Assembly (NCBI RefSeq): GCF_002453355.1
Contig: NZ_DKGQ01000002.1
Location: 1-37,109, forward strand
Length of the DNA: 37,109 bases
Source of the DNA: Psychrobacter sp. UBA6766
Lineage (GTDB): Bacteria > Pseudomonadota > Gammaproteobacteria > Pseudomonadales > Moraxellaceae
Reading direction: 5' to 3'
This document shows positions 25,373-33,110 of this stretch, in pieces (within the stretch, counting starts at the first letter, position 1; each line of letters opens with the position of its first letter). Below the pieces are notes generated by a model. It was not told the origin of the DNA. It made no database searches and was given only the letters and a program-made list of their open reading frames with translations. Made by a program: the position numbers and the translations under genes.

Positions 25373-25699
25373 ATGTCAAACCTACATACTACGCATTACG
25401 ATGTGATCGATAACAAAAGCCAAAATCGCTTTGAGATTCATATTGATGATCAGATTGCCTTTGAAGACTATGAGTTTTTTACCACATCACAAGGTGAGAA
25501 GGGTATTGAATATAAACACACTTTAGTACCAGAAGCGCTTAGTGGTCGCGGTATTGCAGGCTACTTAGTTAAAGTTATCTTAGATTGTGCAGCGGCTAGA
25601 AAACTGCGCGTTAAGCCGACTTGTCCTTACGTGAAGTCTTATATTGATAAGCATCCAGAATATCAAGCTAATTCAGTATTTCATTATGCTACTCCCTAA
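25373..25699 (+). CDS. Small GNAT-like N-acetyltransferase domain protein
   Basis: 108-residue protein of the short YjdJ/NATD1-like GNAT group. It has a beta-rich start (NRFEIHIDDQIAFEDYEFF), a LSGRGIAGYLVKVILDCAAARKLRV segment that matches the acetyl-CoA-binding RGxG/A loop and following helix, and the family-typical PTCPYVKSYIDKHPEYQ ending. The acceptor substrate is unknown. AAGAGAGAATAATA precedes the ATG. It is divergent from the pirin genes and lies about 100 bases from the shared operator, so co-regulation with them is likely. Confidence 0.85.
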   Translation: MSNLHTTHYDVIDNKSQNRFEIHIDDQIAFEDYEFFTTSQGEKGIEYKHTLVPEALSGRGIAGYLVKVILDCAAARKLRVKPTCPYVKSYIDKHPEYQANSVFHYATP

Positions 25700-25751
25700 A
25701 GTAGAAGCTCCAGACATTTAAATTACCTTCAATAAAAAAGCAATGTTAAAT

Positions 25752-25782
25752 AAAAAAGCCATGACGAATAATCATGGCTTTT
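25752..25782. terminator. Bidirectional terminator between the GNAT-like gene and the YoaK-like gene
   Basis: AAAAGCCATGA (25754-25764) pairs perfectly with TCATGGCTTTT (25772-25782) around a 7-base loop. The minus strand has six T after the stem and the plus strand four. It sits between two convergent genes. Confidence 0.8.
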
Positions 25783-25819
25783 ACGGTTAATGACAGTAGA
25801 TGAAAATGTAAAACTTTAA

Positions 25820-26518
25820 TTAGCCGATATGCTGTAAAAACTCTGGTTTGCGAGCCAACACTGATAAGTACAGCACAGGGATGACGAATAAACCAACCGC
25901 CCAATAACTCAGCTGTACATATAATAACGCACCTAATAGTGCACCAACAACGAAGCTGATGACTAATGCTGAGCTATTTGCTAGTTTTCTAGCATTATCA
26001 GGCGTTCTATTGGCTAAGTAATCGGTAAGTCCAATACCTAACTGGGTCGTATTTCCAGTCATTAATACGGTAGGGCTCATGCCTTTAATGACAGTTTTGC
26101 TCGCCGTATTACGAATGGCAAGGGCTGTTAATCCCAATCCACCTGTCAAAGCGACGTTAAGACTATCGGCATCGGTAAAGGGCTCAAAAGACAACCCTGC
26201 TACCATAAAGGCGCTCAAAAAAAGCGCTTCTGCCAAAAATAAATGACTCAGTACTAATGTCTGCTTGCGGCTATGATCGATATATAGCTTAGTCACAACT
26301 ACGGTTATTATAAATAATGGCACTGAGGCTAGTTTTATCCACAAGCCATCCTCACCTTTAACCAAACCGCTACCTGCCAGCACTAAGTTACCCGTGACAT
26401 GAGCGGTAAAAAAGCCAAATAAAGTGATGAAGCCAATCGTATCAATCGCTCCACCAACTATCGTTAATAGTATAGGCGCTTGATAGAGTTGCCAAAAGCT
26501 TGGAGGCTTATCACCCAT
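25820..26518 (-). CDS. YoaK/DUF1275 family membrane protein
   Basis: Polytopic inner-membrane protein of unknown function. The 232-residue protein has about six hydrophobic helices and the family features GGAIDTIGFITLFGFFTAHVTGNLV near the start, LTALAIRNTASK and SPTVLMTGNTTQLG in the middle. ATG 26518 (MGDKPPSFWQ) is chosen because TAAGG lies about ten bases upstream. The open frame extends to 26638, but that would put about 90 bases inside the FMN reductase gene with no family similarity. It follows that gene by 28 bases, so doxX, FMN reductase and this gene probably form an operon. Confidence 0.88.
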   Translation of the reverse strand: MGDKPPSFWQLYQAPILLTIVGGAIDTIGFITLFGFFTAHVTGNLVLAGSGLVKGEDGLWIKLASVPLFIITVVVTKLYIDHSRKQTLVLSHLFLAEALFLSAFMVAGLSFEPFTDADSLNVALTGGLGLTALAIRNTASKTVIKGMSPTVLMTGNTTQLGIGLTDYLANRTPDNARKLANSSALVISFVVGALLGALLYVQLSYWAVGLFVIPVLYLSVLARKPEFLQHIG

Positions 26519-26546
26519 AGTATAGGCCTTACTATCATCTGTGCTC

Positions 26547-27101
26547 TTATTCACTAGAATGTCCAGCAAATAGCACAAACGCATCGACAAACCTTTGCAG
26601 ATATTTTTGTGTGCGCTCGCTAACACTGCCCTCATCATCTAAGCTGTCAGTAGCATTTCCTAAGTACACCTCAGGGCTGATCATCATTTGTGCCGATAGC
26701 ATTTGCATGCTTTTACGCACATCTAAACCACTATCTCTAGCACCATAAGTACTAGGTGATGCTGTCACTACCGCTACTTTTTTAGCTGTCCAAATACTTT
26801 CTTTATATGGACGCGAGGCGATATCGATGACATTTTTTAAGGCAGCCGGCATGGTCCGATTATGCTCTGGAGTGACAATCAATACCGCATCAGCAGCTTT
26901 TAGTTGTTTACGGACACGCTCATAGCTATCAATTGTCGTCTCATCAAAATCTTGATTATAGACAGGCAAATCGGCAATGCGTACTTCTTCTACATTTATG
27001 CCATCAGGCATTTGCGAGACCATAAGTTCTGCAAACTTACGATTGATAGACTCTTTTCGCAAACTACCGATAATTAGTGCGATGTTCAAAGGTGCGCTCA
27101 T
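26547..27101 (-). CDS. NADPH-dependent FMN reductase family protein
   Basis: Flavodoxin-like oxidoreductase, probably a quinone, azo or chromate-type reductase. The 184-residue protein has the FMN phosphate loop at residues 12-22 (GSLRKESINRK) and the signature TPEHNRTMPAALKNVIDIAS around 77-95, with GARDSGLDVRKSMQML later. AAGGAGTCGCT precedes the ATG. It lies 50 bases after doxX. The clustering with DoxX and pirins fits quinone or redox-cycling stress, though the substrate is undetermined. Confidence 0.92.
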   Translation of the reverse strand: MSAPLNIALIIGSLRKESINRKFAELMVSQMPDGINVEEVRIADLPVYNQDFDETTIDSYERVRKQLKAADAVLIVTPEHNRTMPAALKNVIDIASRPYKESIWTAKKVAVVTASPSTYGARDSGLDVRKSMQMLSAQMMISPEVYLGNATDSLDDEGSVSERTQKYLQRFVDAFVLFAGHSSE

Positions 27102-27151
27102 AGCGACTCCTTAGTGATGATAATAAAGCGACAGTAACTATACTATACGTC

Positions 27152-27535
27152 TTACTTATGACGGTTATCAATTGAATAAGCACCAGCACCGTGCGCGAAG
27201 ATCATCAAGAAACCACCTGCCATTGCGATATTTTTCATAAAAGGATTCATTTGCGATTCATCTATCCAGAACTGATGGAAAATTAGTGCTGATATAATGT
27301 TAAATCCAACCAGTAAAATAGCAACGAAACGCGCTTTGAAACCAAAGAGAATAGCGAGGCCGCCGAAAAGTTCAACCGCGATAACCAGTGGCAATAACAT
27401 CCCAGGCACACCCATCGACTCCATATAACCTTGAGTGGCCGCGTAGCCGGTAATTTTAGTAAAGCCTGAAAAGATAAAAATCATTGATAAAAACAGGCGT
27501 CCAATTGGTGCGCTTAACGCTTGTAGTTTGTCCAT
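27152..27535 (-). CDS. DoxX family membrane protein
   Basis: 127-residue membrane protein with four helices. The family motifs are APIGRLFLSMIFIFSGFTKI at the N-terminus, VIAVELFGGLAILFGFKARF in the middle and FMKNIAMAGGFLMIFAHGAG near the end. DoxX-type proteins are associated with thiol and oxidative stress or quinone metabolism in several bacteria, but a precise function is not assignable. CTGGAGAAACC precedes the ATG. It is divergent from the lysR gene across a 144-base region that contains the second composite operator. Confidence 0.9.
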   Translation of the reverse strand: MDKLQALSAPIGRLFLSMIFIFSGFTKITGYAATQGYMESMGVPGMLLPLVIAVELFGGLAILFGFKARFVAILLVGFNIISALIFHQFWIDESQMNPFMKNIAMAGGFLMIFAHGAGAYSIDNRHK

Positions 27536-27625
27536 GGGGTTTCTCCAGTAATAGAATATTTTTTTAAGATTTTATTTGATTATGAGACGGTGCTATTGTA
27601 TTCGTTGCTTATAACTAGATAAACC

Positions 27626-27660
27626 GTAATAATCACAAATGTAAGTTCTTATTTAGAGAA
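27626..27660. promoter_or_regulatory. Composite LysR-type operator, doxX/lysR intergenic copy
   Basis: GTAATAATCAC (27626-27636), a 9-base spacer, then TTCT-N7-AGAA (27646-27660), repeating the architecture at 25236-25270. It ends 19 bases before the lysR ATG, so autoregulation is expected, and it lies 90 bases upstream of doxX in the divergent direction. Confidence 0.7.
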
Positions 27661-27679
27661 CAATTAAGAGGTGGTTCAC

Positions 27680-28585
27680 ATGGGACAATTAGAAGATATG
27701 GCAATGTTTGTGCGTGTTGTCGAAGCAGGCAGTATTACCAAAGCTGCCGAGCAACTGAACATCGCGAAATCTGCAGTAAGCCGACGTTTAAAAGAGTTAG
27801 AGACGCGTTTGGGCAGTCAACTGATTAGCCGAACCACGCGTCAATCAAACTTAACCCAAGCTGGTGAGCAGTATTATCAAAAGGTGCACCATATACTCAG
27901 TGAAGTGGATGCGCTGAATGAAGAAACGAGTGGTACTCCGACGCGTATCGAAGGGACATTAAAGATGACTGCGCCACTGTCCTTTGGTTTAATGCATTTA
28001 AACGATGTCATCGATGAATACGCCAATCAGCATCCTGAGTTAAATTTTGAGCTGGATTTTTCTGATCGGCATACTGATTTGATTGAGGAAGGGTTCGAGT
28101 TAGCGATTCGTATTAGAGAGTTGCAAGATTCCAGTTATCAAGCCAAACGTCTAGCACTGATTCGTTATGCGTTATGCGCCAGTCCCGAATATTTAGAGAG
28201 GATGGGTACGCCAAAGACTTTTGACGATCTGTCAGAACATGAGTTTTTACAATATGGTATGAGCAAATCTAGCACGATAGAACTGATAGATGAGCAAGGT
28301 AAGAAGCATCAAGTCGCCGTAAACGGTAAAATCAAAGCCAATAATGGGGACTTTTTGCGGGAGATGGCAGTCAAAGGTCATGGTATTGCTTTTCTGCCAA
28401 CTTTTATTACCTATCAAGCCTTAATCAGCGGTGAGCTTGTGCCTATCCTGCAGCAGTATCAATTACCCACTTTAAACGCTTATGCGGTCTACCCGAAAAA
28501 TCGATTTTTGTCGCAGCGTTGCCGTTATCTCATTGATTTTATTGCCGAGCGTTTTGGTGATAATCCGTACTGGGATAATTTTTAA
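27680..28585 (+). CDS. LysR family transcriptional regulator
   Basis: 301-residue regulator with the N-terminal winged helix-turn-helix (MGQLEDMAMFVRVVEAGSIT through AAEQLNIAKSAVSRRLKELE) and a LysR substrate-binding domain (GTLKMTAPLSFGLMHLNDVI, LNFELDFSDRHTDLIEEGFELAIRI, KGHGIAFLPTF). This domain pattern resembles the CrgA/AaeR-type group that controls genes for quinone and aromatic stress. ATG 27680 with AGAGGTGG is preferred to the GTG at 27671, which overlaps that ribosome binding site. Likely targets are doxX-FMN reductase-yoaK and the pirin genes, from the shared operator; the inducer is unknown. Confidence 0.93.
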   Translation: MGQLEDMAMFVRVVEAGSITKAAEQLNIAKSAVSRRLKELETRLGSQLISRTTRQSNLTQAGEQYYQKVHHILSEVDALNEETSGTPTRIEGTLKMTAPLSFGLMHLNDVIDEYANQHPELNFELDFSDRHTDLIEEGFELAIRIRELQDSSYQAKRLALIRYALCASPEYLERMGTPKTFDDLSEHEFLQYGMSKSSTIELIDEQGKKHQVAVNGKIKANNGDFLREMAVKGHGIAFLPTFITYQALISGELVPILQQYQLPTLNAYAVYPKNRFLSQRCRYLIDFIAERFGDNPYWDNF

Positions 28586-28632
28586 TAGGTTCTGCTTCAG
28601 CGAACTCGGTAGTATTTTAAATTCGCTATAAA

Positions 28633-28665
28633 CCTTAAAACAATACTGCTAGTATTATTTTAAGG
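28633..28665. promoter_or_regulatory. 15-bp inverted repeat upstream of the metallo-beta-lactamase-fold gene
   Basis: CCTTAAAACAATACT (28633-28647) and AGTATTATTTTAAGG (28651-28665) are complementary with one mismatch around a GCT centre. It ends 27 bases before the ATG and has no T-run, so it is better read as an operator or 5' UTR hairpin than as the lysR terminator. The regulator is unknown. Confidence 0.55.
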
Positions 28666-28692
28666 TATCCATCAGTCATAAGGAGATGCAAC

Positions 28693-29802
28693 ATGGATTT
28701 AACATCACTCGGCATGAAAGCCATTCACGACTTTGATAACGTTCGCCAAAGCCCGTTACCACAGGAGCGCTTGAGCGCTGCACGAAAAATAGCCAGCGCA
28801 TTTAGAGAGCGCTTTATGGACGAGCCGCAGGTACAGTTTTATCAAAGCGCGGATATGGTCAGAGTTCCTTATCCAACTTGGTACGCTTATAGTGGCGTCT
28901 ATACCCAAAGCACTTATAAGTTCCCCTATATCCATATCCTAAACCGCATTTTTATCGTGCAGTACCATGACTTTTCGGGCAAATTAAAAACCTTGTTGTT
29001 TTCTCCATCAGATATTGAAGCTGACCGCGAGACGCCTTTTTTTAAACGCTTAACAGACAAAATGCCAAGCTGGTCACCGCTTGAGAGTGTTGTGGCTCCT
29101 ATCATCCGTGATGTGGCGGGTGCCTTAGCAGAAATTGGTTTAACGCCCGCTGATATTGACTATATCAGTTACGACCACCTGCATACTCAAGATGTACGTC
29201 AATGGCTTGGCAGCACAGATAGAGATCCTTATTTCCCAAACGCCAAACTGTTGGTACACGAAAAAGAGTGGCAAAGTGTACAAGGATTATTGCCCGTACA
29301 AGCAGAGTGGTATTGCCCAAATGGCATTGATGGCGTCGATCCTGATAAAGTCATCACCTTCACCAGTAGCCTCCATTTAGGGGAAGGTTTGGCCTTAATT
29401 CATACTCCAGGGCATACCGAAGGTAATCATTCATTAGTTGCTCGCGTACCCGATGGTATTCGCGTCACTTCAGAGAATGGAGTTGGCGCAGATGCTTATG
29501 CACCGAAGAACTCTAAAGTTAATGCCATTCGTCGATATGCCAAGCAGACAGGTATGGAGGTCATCTTAAATGGGAATACGCTAGAGGATAGTACCGATCA
29601 ATATATCTCTATGGTGATAGAAAAAACCATTGCTGGTCCTTCAAAGAACCCCGATTTCCCTAATTGCGCCTCAAGTAGCGAAGCGACGCCTTATTGGTTG
29701 ATTCCTGGGCACAAAGTCAGTCATCTGATTGGTGAAGCAAAATTTGGCAGCTTGAATACAGGCTCGTTGAAACATAGCGCCTTACAGAAGGAAAACGCTT
29801 GA
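28693..29802 (+). CDS. Metallo-beta-lactamase-fold protein with altered metal motif
   Basis: 369-residue cytoplasmic protein with recognisable metallo-beta-lactamase landmarks: DIDYISYDHLHTQD (H162, H164, D167) in place of the usual HxHxDH, then NAKLLVHEKEW and ALIHTPGHTEGNHSLV (H241). The expected aspartate after the second histidine is Gln166 and the final His of the motif is Asp167, so the metal site should differ from classical hydrolases or may be mononuclear. About 150 residues precede the motif, unlike the usual short N-terminus. The ATG follows AAGGAGATGC. The stop overlaps the dehydrogenase start (TGATG). The substrate is unknown. Confidence 0.8.
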   Translation: MDLTSLGMKAIHDFDNVRQSPLPQERLSAARKIASAFRERFMDEPQVQFYQSADMVRVPYPTWYAYSGVYTQSTYKFPYIHILNRIFIVQYHDFSGKLKTLLFSPSDIEADRETPFFKRLTDKMPSWSPLESVVAPIIRDVAGALAEIGLTPADIDYISYDHLHTQDVRQWLGSTDRDPYFPNAKLLVHEKEWQSVQGLLPVQAEWYCPNGIDGVDPDKVITFTSSLHLGEGLALIHTPGHTEGNHSLVARVPDGIRVTSENGVGADAYAPKNSKVNAIRRYAKQTGMEVILNGNTLEDSTDQYISMVIEKTIAGPSKNPDFPNCASSSEATPYWLIPGHKVSHLIGEAKFGSLNTGSLKHSALQKENA

Positions 29803-30620
29803 TGGGTTATTTTTCTAATAGCTACTTTGCTAAAAAAACGGTTTATATTACGGGTGCCGCATCAGGTATCGGCTTTGAGACTGCTAGGCAACTGATTCAA
29901 CAAGGTGCCAATTTGGTATTGTTTGATGTACAAGCACTTGATGAAGCCGTAGTAATACTAGAAGACTTGAATAAAAATAACGCTTCCATTGTCAGTTATC
30001 AGTTAGATGTCACCGATGCGGATATGACAGTCAAGCAAATGGCTGATGCCGCCAGTAAGCAGTCGCCTGATATCTTAATGCATTTTGTCGGAATTACAGG
30101 ACCTTGGACTTTTGATGACATGAGCCAAGCGCAATTCGAGCGTGTTATTAATATCAATCTATTTGGTACTCGCAACGTTTTGGCTGCTGTACGACCGTTC
30201 TTATCACGTGGCGATCAAGTCATGGTTACCGCTTCGATGGCCTCTTTCACTGGAAGTTACGGCTACAGCTCTTATAGTGCCTCAAAATTCGCCATTTGGG
30301 GCATGATGCAATCCATCAGTTTTGAGTGGCAACCTCACGGTATTGATATCACTATTTTTGCCCCACCGCCAATCGATACGCCGTTGACTCAAGCTGAGGT
30401 AGGCGTGATGGCAAAAGCTGGGGTCGGTATGAAAAAGCTGGCCGGTGAGTTAAAAATTGAAGATGCGGTCAAATCCATGCTAAAAGGCGTAGAAAAACGA
30501 CAATTTTTAGTCGTGCCTGGTTTCATGGCAAATATCATACGACTGCAATTGCGATTTTTTCCAATCAGCTGGGTCAATTGGATAGGCAACAAAACCGTGG
30601 CTTTTTCGCTAAAAAAATAA
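29802..30620 (+). CDS. Short-chain dehydrogenase/reductase
   Basis: 272-residue NAD(P)-dependent oxidoreductase. It has the nucleotide motif TGAASGIG (17-24) and the catalytic Y158-x3-K162 in YSSYSASKFA. The usual NNAG is replaced by HFVGITG. Its C-terminal hydrophobic stretch (FMANIIRLQLRFFPISWVNWIG) recalls membrane-associated 3-ketosphinganine reductase-like SDRs, but the substrate is not clear. ATG 29802 overlaps the preceding stop by one base with AAGGAAAA upstream; the adjacent TTG at 29799 is less likely. Coupled translation with the metallo-beta-lactamase-fold gene suggests a shared pathway. Confidence 0.9.
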   Translation: MGYFSNSYFAKKTVYITGAASGIGFETARQLIQQGANLVLFDVQALDEAVVILEDLNKNNASIVSYQLDVTDADMTVKQMADAASKQSPDILMHFVGITGPWTFDDMSQAQFERVININLFGTRNVLAAVRPFLSRGDQVMVTASMASFTGSYGYSSYSASKFAIWGMMQSISFEWQPHGIDITIFAPPPIDTPLTQAEVGVMAKAGVGMKKLAGELKIEDAVKSMLKGVEKRQFLVVPGFMANIIRLQLRFFPISWVNWIGNKTVAFSLKK

Positions 30621-30656
30621 TATCCTCAAAAAATTTAGGTAAGCGAAATATAAATC

Positions 30657-31871
30657 ATGATCCCTATTACCGTACCTGCCATTAATAAGATTTATGCCCG
30701 CGATCCCAATGAACCCCATCGACCCTCAACTACTCTAGAGTTGTTGTTTGATTTAGTCTACGTCATTGCAGTTGCCGCAGCGGCTAGCGGACTATATCAG
30801 CGCTTACTTGAGCATGATTTTTCAGGATTTCTAACCTTTATTATCGCCTTTTTTATCCTATGGAATGCTTGGACGAGCTTTACCTGGTTTGCTTCTGGCT
30901 ACGATCCTGATGATTGGTACTATCGTCTTTCAGTGTTGCTGCAAATGTTTGGCTCATTAATGATTGCAGCCAACATCAATCAGTTTTTCGAGCAAGGATT
31001 AACATGGATAGGAGTCACTGGTTATGCGATCATGCGATTGGCAAGCTGTAGCCAGTGGTGGCGAGTTTATCAGCAAGTTGAAGGCCATAAGCGGGTAGCG
31101 GGTCGCAGTATTATTGGCTTATTAACGCTACAAAGCGTTTGGATACTTTGGTTGTTTCTTCCTGCTTCGATACAAACGCCTGCGTTGTTTTTATTTATAA
31201 TCGCTGAATTATTAATGCCATTATGGGCACGAGCCGCACAAAGTCTTAACTGGCATCCCCATCATATTGCCGAGCGTTACGGTCTGTTAACCATTATCGT
31301 ATTAGGTGAAGGGGTTTTAGGCGTTAGCAATAACATTCAGTATTTTTTGGTCAACTCGGATTCTGCCGCTAGCGTGATTATTTTATTAGGCTCAAGCCTA
31401 GTCGCCTTAGTTTTTTCCCTTTGGTGGCTGTACTTTACCATTCCTTTTGGCACTATTTTAAATAACGAGCGCCGCCGTTATGATCTGTTCTTATTTGGCT
31501 ACGGTCACTTTTTTGTCTTTGCAGCGCTTGCGGCATCGGGCAGTGCCCTCAATTTAGTCACTGACGCGCGCGCAGATACTGCCAATCGTATGGTCACCCA
31601 GCCTTACGCCATGGGGCTATTGATGATGATGCTACTGGCATTTTTAGTGACCTTAACCTATCTTCGAGCCTTAATGTGCCGCAAATCAAGCTACAACATG
31701 ATCGCGCTTGTTTTGGCAATCATCATTATTGGACTTAGCTATATCCTAGTTACGCAGGGATTAGCCATTACCTACGGCATTTGGCTCAGTATTCTCGCGC
31801 CTGCCGTTATGACGTGGTACTTTTATCAAGACAATAAGCGATGGCAAAAAACCCCAGTTAATATCGCTTAA
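30657..31871 (+). CDS. Low temperature requirement A (LtrA) family membrane protein
   Basis: 404-residue polytopic membrane protein of unknown biochemical function; the family is named for a Listeria gene needed for growth in the cold. It has the characteristic start RPSTTLELLFDLVYVIAVAAAASGL, WNAWTSFTWFASGYDPDDW, and ERYGLLTIIVLGEGVLGVSNNI in the middle, with about ten helices. The ribosome binding site is weak and distant (AGGTAAG). It lies 36 bases after the dehydrogenase gene, so it may be part of the same transcript. Confidence 0.9.
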   Translation: MIPITVPAINKIYARDPNEPHRPSTTLELLFDLVYVIAVAAAASGLYQRLLEHDFSGFLTFIIAFFILWNAWTSFTWFASGYDPDDWYYRLSVLLQMFGSLMIAANINQFFEQGLTWIGVTGYAIMRLASCSQWWRVYQQVEGHKRVAGRSIIGLLTLQSVWILWLFLPASIQTPALFLFIIAELLMPLWARAAQSLNWHPHHIAERYGLLTIIVLGEGVLGVSNNIQYFLVNSDSAASVIILLGSSLVALVFSLWWLYFTIPFGTILNNERRRYDLFLFGYGHFFVFAALAASGSALNLVTDARADTANRMVTQPYAMGLLMMMLLAFLVTLTYLRALMCRKSSYNMIALVLAIIIIGLSYILVTQGLAITYGIWLSILAPAVMTWYFYQDNKRWQKTPVNIA

Positions 31872-31915
31872 AACCAACAAAGTGTAGCAAAATTTAACAT
31901 CAATAATTTTAGTTT

Positions 31916-31953
31916 GCGATACCATAGCTTTTTTTAATGAATCATATTTAATG
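31916..31953. repeat. Sequence related to the hmp upstream palindrome
   Basis: It shares CGATACCATA (identical to 11230-11239) and TTTTTAATGAATC (identical to 11247-11259) in the same order, but the left arm of the dyad is lost here. It lies about 30-65 bases before the lysozyme-inhibitor ATG. It may be a decayed copy of a dispersed repeat or a half operator. Confidence 0.45.
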
Positions 31954-31981
31954 ACTTACAACCACAAACATAAGGACCATC

Positions 31982-32341
31982 ATGAAAAAATTACTAGTAG
32001 CGATTCCTGCCGTATTATTACTAGCCGCTTGTGCTACAAACGCGCCTGTCACTGGTAACCATCAAGCCAATATGGTGACCATGACTTGTGAAGACGGTGG
32101 TCAAGTGTTGGCAGCTTACTCAAATAAGGGTCAAATGGCTAATCTAAACGTGAGCTTGCCCAAAATTGGCTTAAATAATCAAAAAATGACGCTCAATCAA
32201 GCGGTATCAGGTTCAGGCGCACGTTATGTCAATAACGCTGACCCTAAAGTAAGTTATGAGTGGCACACCAAAGCGGATTATGGTGTTATGAGCGTAGGCA
32301 TGGCAAATGGTCAGACATATAGCGTCAACTGTAAAATATAA
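31982..32341 (+). CDS. mliC: MliC-type lysozyme inhibitor lipoprotein
   Basis: Envelope lipoprotein that should inhibit C-type lysozyme, protecting the cell wall. The 119-residue protein has a lipoprotein signal with LLAAC lipobox (C17), then the MliC/PliC domain: VTMTCEDGGQVLAAY, LNQAVSGSGARYVNNADPKVSYEWHTKADYGVMSVG. The conserved SGSGARY loop contacts the lysozyme active site in known MliC, and two domain cysteines (in TCEDG and VNCKI) could form a disulfide. AAGGACCATC precedes the ATG. A strong terminator follows. Confidence 0.85.
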   Translation: MKKLLVAIPAVLLLAACATNAPVTGNHQANMVTMTCEDGGQVLAAYSNKGQMANLNVSLPKIGLNNQKMTLNQAVSGSGARYVNNADPKVSYEWHTKADYGVMSVGMANGQTYSVNCKI

Positions 32342-32366
32342 GTATTGATATTAATGCTATCTAATT

Positions 32367-32409
32367 AAAAGGTCTCGCTACTGTAAATACAGCAACGAGA
32401 CCTTTTTTT
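32367..32409 (+). terminator. Terminator after the lysozyme inhibitor gene
   Basis: AAAAGGTCTCG (from 32367) pairs with CGAGACCTTTT, and an inner CTGT-AAAT-ACAG extends the hairpin. A run of seven T ends at 32409. It also marks the last plus-strand gene before the minus-strand recombinase operon. Confidence 0.9.
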
Positions 32410-32477
32410 GATTATGCAATCTTTCTGTTTAGATGATTCCTTATTTAGGGACTTCGTCTTTAGAATGCTATTGATTG

Positions 32478-33110
32478 TTAAGGGATAATCTTATCGCTAA
32501 GTAGCTTTGCTTGTTTAATCAAAGTATCTCTTGTTTTATCAAGTAGCTCTGCACAGTGTTTAAGAAGAAAGGTATTTTTTTTTGCTGACTGACTTTCATC
32601 ACCAAATATTTTGTTCCACATATCACTGTCATATTCTTGAGTAAGCCGTTTAAGCTCTGGATACATAATACCTGGCTTTGAAAGTGAAAGAGTAGAAATT
32701 GCCCTAATATAATCCATATATATAAAGTTTATTACGTCTTGATCAAACTGATCTTGAATTCTTTTTTTTACTCTCTTTACCTGTTCATCAGTTTTATTCT
32801 TTGTATCATAGCCTTGAGATGTTGTATAACTTAGAATCACAGTATTATCATTAGAAATATCATTTAGATCAAAAATTGGAGAAAAACAGCCTCCGATGAT
32901 TTCGTATGAACCGTCTTTAAATATGACAGAGATATTATGAACAGGTATCTCAACTCTGCTGCCGAAATAGTTAGATACGTTTTTGAGGTAGGCACTCTTA
33001 TCACTAATAATATAGGCGTTCATCATTACTTGATGAAGCTTCCTGGTTAAAGGATGGAATTTCACAGTTGAGTTGCTATTTAAACTAATCGTTTTAGCAG
33101 ATAGCTTCAT
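32478..33110 (-). CDS. Protein of unknown function, third gene of the recombinase operon
   Basis: Not recognised. 210 residues, no signal peptide or membrane helix. The N-terminal half looks beta-rich with SRVEIPVHNISVIFKDGSYEIIGG. The C-terminal half is helical and charged (TDEQVKRVKKRIQDQFDQDVINF, FLLKHCAELLDKTRDTLIKQAKLL). Its ATG overlaps the stop of the 1030-residue recombinase (ATGA), so the two are translationally coupled and it is likely a dedicated partner. In three-gene recombinase modules such as Tn554 tnpABC or gamma-mobile-trio islands a small third protein is also present. Equivalence is inference from position only. The DNA is visibly more A+T-rich than the nar region. Confidence 0.75.
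   Translation of the reverse strand: MKLSAKTISLNSNSTVKFHPLTRKLHQVMMNAYIISDKSAYLKNVSNYFGSRVEIPVHNISVIFKDGSYEIIGGCFSPIFDLNDISNDNTVILSYTTSQGYDTKNKTDEQVKRVKKRIQDQFDQDVINFIYMDYIRAISTLSLSKPGIMYPELKRLTQEYDSDMWNKIFGDESQSAKKNTFLLKHCAELLDKTRDTLIKQAKLLSDKIIP

Noticed and set aside
26519..26638. Longer N-terminus for the YoaK-like protein
   Set aside because: The open frame runs upstream, but it overlaps the FMN reductase coding end; the start at 26518 has a ribosome binding site and begins just ahead of the family-like sequence.
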